Assembly (NCBI GenBank): GCA_045593005.1
Contig: JAZNVV010000052.1
Coordinates: forward strand, 1 to 5,761
Length of the DNA: 5,761 nucleotides
Direction of reading: 5' to 3'
From: UBA11475 sp045593005
Lineage (GTDB): Bacteria; Bacillota; Clostridia; Christensenellales; Borkfalkiaceae
Each line of letters begins with the position of its first letter. Position 1 is the first letter of the stretch. A program made the position numbers and the translations under genes. The notes beneath the pieces are model-generated. The model did not search any database, was not told the DNA's origin, and was given only the letters and a program-made list of their open reading frames with translations. Below, piece after piece: positions 1 through 4,768 of this stretch.

Positions 1-1
1 T

Positions 2-172
2 GGAAATAAAGTTTATTACAACGATCAAAGCAATATAACTTCAATATTATTAGACGAAAATGCAACAGCTTTCCAAAACAGCATTAAGCAAGTTACTTTC
101 TATCATTCAAATAATTGTGCCTTAAGAGATTACATTCCAGAATTAAATGCTGAATTAGAACGTTATAACTAA
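2..172 (+). CDS. C-terminal end of an unrecognised protein (5' end outside window)
   Basis: This is an open frame of 56 codons running from the left edge to a TAA at 170-172. The other two plus-strand frames are closed within the first 36 bases. The visible protein end is hydrophilic and ends in LNAELERYN. It has no signal peptide, membrane segment or motif that I recognise, and I cannot assign a function. The reading as a gene end rests on the open frame and on the strong terminator hairpin starting 17 bases after the stop. It converges with rpmB, so it is not part of the rpmB or fakA transcription units. It could be the tail of almost any cytosolic or surface protein. The start and most of the gene lie upstream of the window. 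Confidence 0.65.
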   Translation, partial: GNKVYYNDQSNITSILLDENATAFQNSIKQVTFYHSNNCALRDYIPELNAELERYN

Positions 173-188
173 TAAAATTTAATACAAA

Positions 189-227
189 AAAGCGTTTTAT
201 CACAAGATAAAACGCTTTAAATTTTTT
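189..227. terminator. Rho-independent terminator, probably bidirectional
   Basis: A perfect 13-base-pair stem (189-201 with 206-218, core GCGTTTTATC/GATAAAACGC) closes an ACAA loop. On the plus strand it is followed by a T-run at 222-227 and lies 17 bases after the stop of the upstream gene, which it should terminate. On the minus strand the stem runs straight into a T-rich stretch (complement of 184-191), so it can also back up termination of rpmB. Confidence 0.85.
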
Positions 228-231
228 AAAA

Positions 232-258
232 TAAAAAAAGGTTGCAATAATACAACCT
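232..258 (-). terminator. Rho-independent terminator of rpmB
   Basis: Read on the minus strand, AGGTTG (258-253) pairs with CAACCT (244-239). A T-G wobble adds a seventh pair and the loop is about 6 bases. A T-run (complement of 233-238) follows directly. The hairpin starts 15 bases after the rpmB stop codon. The stem is short but the U-tract is good, and the hairpin at 189-218 is a second barrier. Confidence 0.7.
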
Positions 259-273
259 AATTTGGTAACTAAA

Positions 274-465
274 TTATACTCTTTCTACTTTGCCACTTTT
301 TAAACAACGTGTGCAAACATATTCGGAAGAAACAGAGCCATCTTCTTTCTTAATTCTAACCTTTTGTAAGTTAGCTTCAAAAGACACAGGAGTCTTTCTG
401 TTAGAGTGGCTTACCAAGTTGCCTGATAATTTACCTTTACCGCATACGCTACAAATTCTGCTCAT
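274..465 (-). CDS. rpmB: 50S ribosomal protein L28 (zinc-ribbon form)
   Basis: This gene encodes 63 residues, the usual size for bacterial L28, a protein of the large ribosomal subunit. The sequence begins MSRICSVCGK, and the conserved family block is visible: the SHSNRKT segment at residues 19-25 and the NLQKVR segment at 32-37. Two CxxC pairs, Cys5/Cys8 and Cys51/Cys54, make this the zinc-binding (C+) type. In many bacteria a cysteine-free paralogue replaces that type under zinc limitation; this is family knowledge, and no paralogue is visible here. The ATG at 465-463 has an excellent GGAGGTG ribosome binding site 5 bases upstream, so the start is secure. It is transcribed alone, diverging from asp23-fakA as in Bacillus subtilis, and ends at tandem terminators. 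Confidence 0.97.
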   Translation of the reverse strand: MSRICSVCGKGKLSGNLVSHSNRKTPVSFEANLQKVRIKKEDGSVSSEYVCTRCLKSGKVERV

Positions 466-470
466 AATAA

Positions 471-477
471 CACCTCC
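471..477 (-). promoter_or_regulatory. Ribosome binding site of rpmB
   Basis: The minus strand reads GGAGGTG, a near-perfect anti-16S match, 5 bases before the ATG. It is the strongest Shine-Dalgarno in the window, as expected for a highly translated ribosomal protein gene. Confidence 0.9.
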
Positions 478-479
478 GA

Positions 480-493
480 TAATTCGAGAATTA
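480..493. repeat. Short inverted repeat in the rpmB leader
   Basis: TAATTC (480-485) and GAATTA (488-493) are perfect inverted arms around a GA centre, just upstream of the rpmB ribosome binding site. As RNA it would fold only as a weak 5-pair stem with a 4-base loop. It could be an operator, a leader hairpin or chance in AT-rich DNA. Confidence 0.35.
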
Positions 494-505
494 TTTTACT
501 ATGTA

Positions 506-534
506 ACTTTATCACACTTTCAAAAAAAAATCAA
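506..534 (-). promoter_or_regulatory. Candidate rpmB promoter
   Basis: On the minus strand TTGATT (534-529) and TAAAGT (511-506) are separated by 17 bases, and each matches the sigma-A consensus at four of six positions. Transcription would start near 500, giving a leader of about 35 bases. An alternative is TTGAAA (523-518) with TAAAAT (498-493), but its 19-base spacing is poor. Confidence 0.4.
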
Positions 535-573
535 CCATTTTTTATTGTTATTTCCTAAATAAATCAATATTAT

Positions 574-597
574 TTTAATTTTAAGTGTCAAATTAAA
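574..597. repeat. Inverted repeat upstream of the asp23-fakA promoter, FabT-like
   Basis: TTTAATTT (574-581) and AAATTAAA (590-597) are perfect 8-base arms around an 8-base centre. Nested in it, 580-592 reads TTTAAGTGTCAAA. This resembles the TTTGA-N3-TCAAA palindrome I recall for the fatty-acid regulator FabT, with one half-site mismatch. It lies about 20 bases upstream of the -35 box. The repeat itself is seen in the sequence; a regulatory role is inference. Confidence 0.35.
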
Positions 598-614
598 GAA
601 ATATCAAAAAAGTG

Positions 615-643
615 TTGCAAAATTATTGCAAATATTGTACAAT
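615..643 (+). promoter_or_regulatory. Sigma-A-type promoter of asp23-fakA
   Basis: TTGCAA (615-620) and TACAAT (638-643) lie exactly 17 bases apart. The -35 matches four of six consensus positions and the -10 five of six. The predicted start near 650 leaves a very short leader, about 14 bases, with the ribosome binding site immediately after it. TTGCAA recurs at 626-631, 11 bases (one helical turn) after the first copy. Confidence 0.75.
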
Positions 644-644
644 A
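633..644. promoter_or_regulatory. Operator-like palindrome over the asp23 -10 box
   Basis: TATTGTACAATA is a perfect 12-base palindrome that contains the whole TACAAT -10 box at 638-643. A repressor bound here would block the promoter. No regulator is encoded in the window and I do not recognise the motif as a specific family's site, so this is a candidate only. Confidence 0.35.
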
Positions 645-653
645 AACATATAT

Positions 654-659
654 AGGAGA
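654..659 (+). promoter_or_regulatory. Ribosome binding site of asp23/yloU-like gene
   Basis: AGGAGA ends 4 bases before the ATG at 664. It fixes the start of the gene. Confidence 0.85.
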
Positions 660-663
660 TACT

Positions 664-1014
664 ATGTCAGTTAAAACTAATAACATTTATGGTAAAATTT
701 CATTATCGAATAAGGCAATCGCAAAGTTCGTCTCTCACGTGGGGATGGACTCTTATGGTATTGTTGAATTTGGCAAGTATGGCTTAACTGGCAAACTTAC
801 CGACCTTTTTGGTGGTAGGTCTTTCACTAAAGGCGTTATTGTTACTTCTGTCGGTGATAGAATAGGTATTGACGTTTACGTTGTGGTTAAATTCGGCATT
901 TCGATAAGGGCTGTTGCTGAAGCATTAAAGGAAACTATCAAATATAAAGTTGAAAAGTTTTCAGGTATGCTTGTTGATTTTGTAAACGTTAACATTATTA
1001 ACGTTAGAATGTAA
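664..1014 (+). CDS. yloU: Asp23/Gls24 family (DUF322) envelope stress-associated protein, YloU-like
   Basis: The 116-residue protein matches the compact Asp23/Gls24 fold across its length. It opens with the family's GKISLSNKAIAKF block (residues 10-22), then SYGIVEFG (30-37), a KGVIVTS strand (57-63), and the IGIDVYVVVKFG segment (68-79). A helix (about 80-100) leads to the closing VNVNIINVRM strand. There is no signal peptide or membrane helix. Family members in Staphylococcus (Asp23) sit under the membrane through a partner, and others are linked to alkaline or envelope stress; the exact molecular role of YloU is not established. It is the first gene of a probable operon with fakA, 37 bases apart, an association conserved in many Firmicutes. 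This suggests, without proof, a role connected with membrane lipid status. The start is supported by AGGAGA. The symbol follows the B. subtilis orthologous position. Confidence 0.92.
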   Translation: MSVKTNNIYGKISLSNKAIAKFVSHVGMDSYGIVEFGKYGLTGKLTDLFGGRSFTKGVIVTSVGDRIGIDVYVVVKFGISIRAVAEALKETIKYKVEKFSGMLVDFVNVNIINVRM

Positions 1015-1015
1015 C

Positions 1016-1041
1016 TCCTAATTTATAACGATAATTAAGGA
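1016..1041 (+). promoter_or_regulatory. Hairpin covering the fakA ribosome binding site
   Basis: The fakA Shine-Dalgarno is AAGGA (1037-1041), 10 bases before the ATG at 1052. TCCT (1016-1019) right after the asp23 stop can pair with AGGA (1038-1041), and AATT (1020-1023) with AATT (1033-1036). That gives 8 pairs with one bulged A and a 9-base loop. A ribosome ending asp23 would melt it, so it could couple fakA translation to asp23. The stem is AT-rich and not very stable. Confidence 0.4.
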
Positions 1042-1051
1042 TTTTTAATAT

Positions 1052-2683
1052 ATGCAAAAAACTATAAACGGAGCAATGCTTAAGTCAATTATTTTGACTG
1101 CTGGTAAGCTTTTTGAGATAAATAGGGCATCAATCGACGCTCTTAACGTTTTCCCAGTTCCTGATGGCGACACAGGTACTAACATGTCCTTTACAATGCA
1201 ATCTGCTGTTAAGGCTGTTTCTGAATGTAAATCTAACAATATGTCAGACGTTGCCGACGCTGCGTCAAAAGGTTCACTACGTGGCGCAAGGGGTAATTCC
1301 GGTGTTATTTTATCACAAGTTATGCGTGGGCTTTGTGGCGTTTTACGTAATCATGATGAGGTTGATACTAACAACTTTGCAAAAGCGCTTTTAAACGCTG
1401 CTGAAGTTGCTTACAGCGCCGTTTCCGTTCCAAAAGAAGGTACTATTTTAACCGTTATTAGAATGATTGCTGAACACGCTCATTCTATTAGATTAAAGCA
1501 TAAAGGTTTTGAAACTTTTATGCAAGAAATTTTAGCAAAGGGTAACGAGGCTGTTGAACTTACCCCTACACTTTTACCTGTTCTTAAAAAAGCTGGCGTA
1601 GTTGACGCTGGTGGTAAAGGCTTAATCTATTTGTTTGAGGCTTTCCAAAAAGTCATTATGGGTGAAACCATTGACGTTTCTGAACTTCCTGTTCAAAAGG
1701 AAGCGCAGACTGACGCATCTATGGAACACGCAGACCTTCTTACTTTAGGCAATATTGAATTTGCTTATTGTACCGAGTTTTTTATAATTAATATTAAGAA
1801 AAAGACCACTTTAGCCGATATTGAAAAGCTTAGGGAACAACTAATGAATATCGGTGATTGTGTTATCGTTATAGGCGACCTTGAATTTATTAAAGTTCAC
1901 GTTCACACAAACAAACCTGGCAGGGCTTTAACCCTTGCGTTAGAACTTGGCGAACTTGATAAAGTCAAGATTGAAAATATGCTTGAACAAAACCGTGAAC
2001 TCAAGAAAAAGCTTGAGGCTGAAAAGAAAGAGATGGGTATGCTTGCTATTTCTTCTGGTGACGGTATTTCGGCAATCTTTAAAGATTTACTTGTTGACTA
2101 TGTTTTAGAAGGTGGTCAATCTATGAATCCTTCTGCAGCAGATATAGCTGACGCTGTTATGCGCATTAACGCTGACAACGTGTTTGTATTCCCAAATAAT
2201 AAGAACATTATTTTAGCGGCTGAACAAGCAAAAAGTTTAGTTGAAAACAAGCGAATTCACGTTATTGCAACAAAGAATATTCCACAAGGTTTTTCTGCGG
2301 CAATGGCATTTAATCCTGAAGTTTCTGTTGAAGAAAACAAGATTAATATGATTCACGCAATCGATCTTATTTCAGTTGGTCAAGTAACGTACGCTGTTAA
2401 AAACACTAAAGTTGACGGCTTTGATATTAAGGAAAATGACATTATAGGCTTAAATAGTAAGAAAATTCTTGCAAAAGGCACAAAGATTATTGACGTTGTC
2501 CTTAAACTTATTGATAAGTTGCGTGGCGCTGAAGAAATGATTACTCTTTACTACGGTGCTGACGTCAATGAAAATGATGCTAATATACTTGTTGAAAAAG
2601 TTCAAGAAGTTTATCCTGATTGCGACGTTCAATTAACCTATGGTGGTCAACCTATCTACTATTATTACATTTCTTTAGAATAA
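1052..2683 (+). CDS. fakA: Fatty acid kinase, ATP-binding subunit FakA (DhaL domain, YloV family)
   Basis: FakA phosphorylates a fatty acid held by its partner FakB (DegV family), giving acyl-phosphate for phospholipid synthesis via PlsX/PlsY. At 543 residues it has the usual family length (about 550). Three regions are visible. The DhaL-type nucleotide domain (about 1-200) has PDGDTGTNM (37-45), with Asp38 and Asp40 as likely Mg ligands, GARGNSGVILSQ (78-89) and DAGGKG (185-190). The middle domain (about 225-315) has YCTEFF (239-244) and KVHVHTNKPG (281-290); Cys240, His283 and His285 match the zinc ligands I recall for Staphylococcus aureus FakA. The C-terminal DegV-like domain (about 328-543) includes AISSGDGISAIF (332-343) and a Tyr-rich end. 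The ATG at 1052 places DALNVFPVPDGDTG at the normal distance from the N-terminus. Met9 (1076) has GGAG too close upstream and is less likely. No FakB is in the window. Confidence 0.96.
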   Translation: MQKTINGAMLKSIILTAGKLFEINRASIDALNVFPVPDGDTGTNMSFTMQSAVKAVSECKSNNMSDVADAASKGSLRGARGNSGVILSQVMRGLCGVLRNHDEVDTNNFAKALLNAAEVAYSAVSVPKEGTILTVIRMIAEHAHSIRLKHKGFETFMQEILAKGNEAVELTPTLLPVLKKAGVVDAGGKGLIYLFEAFQKVIMGETIDVSELPVQKEAQTDASMEHADLLTLGNIEFAYCTEFFIINIKKKTTLADIEKLREQLMNIGDCVIVIGDLEFIKVHVHTNKPGRALTLALELGELDKVKIENMLEQNRELKKKLEAEKKEMGMLAISSGDGISAIFKDLLVDYVLEGGQSMNPSAADIADAVMRINADNVFVFPNNKNIILAAEQAKSLVENKRIHVIATKNIPQGFSAAMAFNPEVSVEENKINMIHAIDLISVGQVTYAVKNTKVDGFDIKENDIIGLNSKKILAKGTKIIDVVLKLIDKLRGAEEMITLYYGADVNENDANILVEKVQEVYPDCDVQLTYGGQPIYYYYISLE

Positions 2684-2689
2684 TTTTTA

Positions 2690-2711
2690 CAGGGAAGATT
2701 TTTCTTCCCTG
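2690..2711 (+). terminator. Hairpin after fakA, possible weak terminator
   Basis: CAGGGAAG (2690-2697) pairs with CTTCCCTG (2704-2711). A ninth A-T pair leaves a TTTT loop. The hairpin starts 6 bases after the fakA stop. The stem is as good as a terminator, but the following ATTTTATATAATT is only a broken U-tract. It may be a leaky terminator, an mRNA 3'-end stabiliser for asp23-fakA, or a structure affecting recG. Confidence 0.5.
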
Positions 2712-2717
2712 ATTTTA

Positions 2718-2723
2718 TATAAT
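2718..2723 (+). promoter_or_regulatory. Candidate -10 box for a leaderless recG transcript
   Basis: A perfect TATAAT ends 7 bases before the recG ATG, so the expected start point (about 2730-2731) coincides with the start codon. No -35-like hexamer lies 16-18 bases upstream (AAGATT at 2695-2700 matches poorly) and there is no TGn extension. In AT-rich DNA this hexamer can arise by chance. Confidence 0.3.
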
Positions 2724-2730
2724 TAAATTT

Positions 2731-4740
2731 ATGGAATTAACAAAAATTAAAGACATAAGCGTTAAACGCGCAGAGGAACTTAATAAACTTAGTATCTATT
2801 CGACAGCTGATTTGATTAAGTATTTCCCTAAAAGATATCTCGATTTAAGGGAAAGACAATCACTTAAGAATATTTACCATAACGATATTGCCCTTACAGT
2901 AGGGCAAATTGTTTCTGTGCCACAAACGCATTATCACTCAAAAAAGTCTTTTATAAAAGTTTATTGCGAGCAGGAAGGATTGCCTTTTACAGCGATTTGG
3001 TTTAATCAACCGTACGTTTTATCAAAATTAAAACCGGGGCAAGAGTATTTGTTTTACGGTCGTGTTCAAAAAAAATTTGGTGAAATTTCTATCGTTAATC
3101 CTTCTTTTGAAACGCTTGATAAAAACTACAGGCTTAAAGGAATTGTGCCACAATACGTCGCTAAAGGGGCACTTACGCAAAAAGTTTTACGTGATGCCAT
3201 AAGGTTATCTGTCAATATTGAAAAGCCTGTTTCTATTATTCCTGAACCTTTGCAAAAAAAATATAATCTTAAAAACCTGTATTTTTCTTATGTCAATGCA
3301 CATAACCCTAATACGTTTGATGATTACGCTGAAGCTTGTGAGCGAATTGCTATTGAAGAATATTTTTCACTAATTTCAGCATTTAAATTTATTAAAGGCA
3401 GTAAAGAGCAGGTAAGGATAAATAATTATAATGTTTCTAAGCAAAAGTTAGATAATTTTATTAAGGAATTTCCTTTCGATTTTACTGACGGTCAAAATAA
3501 TGCTATCAATGAAATTTATTCCGATTTAACAAGTTGTTCGGTAATGAATAGGTTATTGCAAGGCGACGTCGGTAGTGGTAAAACTGCAGTTAGTTTATGC
3601 GCTGTTTACGTTGCAATAGAGAGTGGATTTCAAGCTACAATTTTAGCTCCTACTGAAGTTTTAGCAAAACAAAATTTTGAGGTTGCAAAAAAATATCTTA
3701 AAAATAGAAACGTTTCTTTACTTGTCGGTTCCATGTCCGTTAAGGAAAAAAACGCTGTAAAAAAAGCGCTTAAGGCTGGTGAGATTGACGTACTTGTTGG
3801 CACGCACGCTGTTTTAGAAAGTTCGGTTGAATTCAAAAATTTATCATTATGCGTGTGTGATGAGCAACAGCGTTTTGGTGTTGCGCAACGTAGTGCTTTA
3901 ATAAATAAAGGGAATATCCCTGACGTACTTGTTATGAGCGCTACGCCTATTCCAAGGACGATTTCTCTTATCTTTTTTGGCGACCTTGATATTTCAACAA
4001 TTTATGATAAACCAAAAGATAGATTGCCTGTTCAAACTAATATCGTCGGGCGTGAAAAAATTGACGATATGTTAAAGTATATTGAAAAAGAAGTTCATCA
4101 AGGTAAACAAATTTATTTCGTTTGTCCTAAAATTGAGGGAGATGAAGAAGGCGAAATTATGAGTGTTACTGAACTTTATAATTCATTACGTGAGAAGTTG
4201 CCGACCGTTAGATTTGGTCTTTTACATGGAAAAATGAAAGAAGTTGAAAAGACTGAAATAATGACTAATTTTAAAAATGGTCAAATAGATGCGCTTGTTT
4301 CAACGACGGTAATTGAGGTTGGTATCGACGTCAAAAATGCGTCCATTATGGTTATTTACAATGCCGAAAGGTTTGGGCTTTCACAGTTGCATCAGTTGCG
4401 TGGTCGGGTAGGCAGGTCTGATATTAAAAGTTACTGCTTTTTATTATCTGAAAGCAATTCTGATAGCGCTATTGAACGGCTTAACGTATTAAGAAAAAAT
4501 ATCGACGGATTTAAAATTTCAGAATACGACTATCAAATGCGTGGTGGTGGAGACTTTTTAGGTCTTAAACAAAGTGGAAAACTTATGTCTGACCTAGGTT
4601 TTTTAAAGTATTCTGCCGGAGCAATATTTACTGCAAAAAAAATATCCGACGATTTTTTTTCAGGTGGATATGATATCGAAACTATTAAAAACGTTGCAAT
4701 TTCAAAATATAACAAATTGAAAGAAATTTCTATGAATTAA
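2731..4740 (+). CDS. recG: ATP-dependent DNA helicase RecG
   Basis: RecG is a superfamily 2 DNA translocase that regresses stalled replication forks and processes branched recombination intermediates. The length, 669 residues, is normal (about 680-690). The N-terminal wedge/OB region (about 1-220) includes ADLIKYFPKRYLD (26-38). Helicase motifs follow in order: Gln-motif region DGQ (253-255), Walker A GDVGSGKT (278-285), Ia APTEVLAKQ (306-314), Ib VGTHA (356-360), II DEQQRFG (377-383), III SATPIPRT (403-410), V STTVIEVGIDV (524-534) and VI QLRGRVGRS (555-563). The TRG region is MRGGGDFLGLKQSG (603-616). Three places differ from the usual consensus (see findings). The ATG at 2731 gives the expected N-terminus and an in-frame TGA at 2710-2712 excludes an earlier ATG/GTG/TTG start. 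There is no Shine-Dalgarno. It lies 47 bases after fakA, with a hairpin and a TATAAT between them, and ends at a strong terminator. Confidence 0.97.
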   Translation: MELTKIKDISVKRAEELNKLSIYSTADLIKYFPKRYLDLRERQSLKNIYHNDIALTVGQIVSVPQTHYHSKKSFIKVYCEQEGLPFTAIWFNQPYVLSKLKPGQEYLFYGRVQKKFGEISIVNPSFETLDKNYRLKGIVPQYVAKGALTQKVLRDAIRLSVNIEKPVSIIPEPLQKKYNLKNLYFSYVNAHNPNTFDDYAEACERIAIEEYFSLISAFKFIKGSKEQVRINNYNVSKQKLDNFIKEFPFDFTDGQNNAINEIYSDLTSCSVMNRLLQGDVGSGKTAVSLCAVYVAIESGFQATILAPTEVLAKQNFEVAKKYLKNRNVSLLVGSMSVKEKNAVKKALKAGEIDVLVGTHAVLESSVEFKNLSLCVCDEQQRFGVAQRSALINKGNIPDVLVMSATPIPRTISLIFFGDLDISTIYDKPKDRLPVQTNIVGREKIDDMLKYIEKEVHQGKQIYFVCPKIEGDEEGEIMSVTELYNSLREKLPTVRFGLLHGKMKEVEKTEIMTNFKNGQIDALVSTTVIEVGIDVKNASIMVIYNAERFGLSQLHQLRGRVGRSDIKSYCFLLSESNSDSAIERLNVLRKNIDGFKISEYDYQMRGGGDFLGLKQSGKLMSDLGFLKYSAGAIFTAKKISDDFFSGGYDIETIKNVAISKYNKLKEISMN

Positions 4741-4766
4741 AAAAAAGACCTTTTCGGTCTTTTTTT
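4741..4766. terminator. Bidirectional rho-independent terminator
   Basis: GACC (4747-4750) and GGTC (4756-4759) form a stem around TTTTC, extended by A-run/T-run pairing (4741-4746 with 4760-4765). U-tracts are present in both directions. It begins directly after the recG stop and lies just past the stop of the convergent minus-strand gene, so it serves both. Confidence 0.9.
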
Positions 4767-4768
4767 GT

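Noticed and set aside
290..562. A 90-codon plus-strand open frame over rpmB and its leader
   Set aside because: It is antisense to a clear L28 gene with a strong ribosome binding site, has no such site of its own, and its product shows no family features.
466..663. FapR operator in the asp23-fakA promoter region
   Set aside because: Nothing resembling the FapR palindrome I recall (TTAGTACC...-type) occurs here; only the weaker FabT-like pattern is present.
466..663. Riboswitch, T-box or other structured leader in the divergent intergenic region
   Set aside because: The predicted asp23 leader is about 14 bases and the rpmB leader about 35 bases, both too short. No T-box or GC-containing multi-stem structure is visible.
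1045..2632. Open frames antisense to or shifted within fakA (1045-1239 minus, 1164-1394 plus, 2450-2632 minus)
   Set aside because: They overlap conserved coding sequence of fakA completely or nearly so and look like by-products of its codon use.
3630..4715. Minus-strand open frames inside recG (3630-3836, 4533-4715)
   Set aside because: They lie opposite conserved RecG helicase motifs and have no independent ribosome binding site or recognisable domain.
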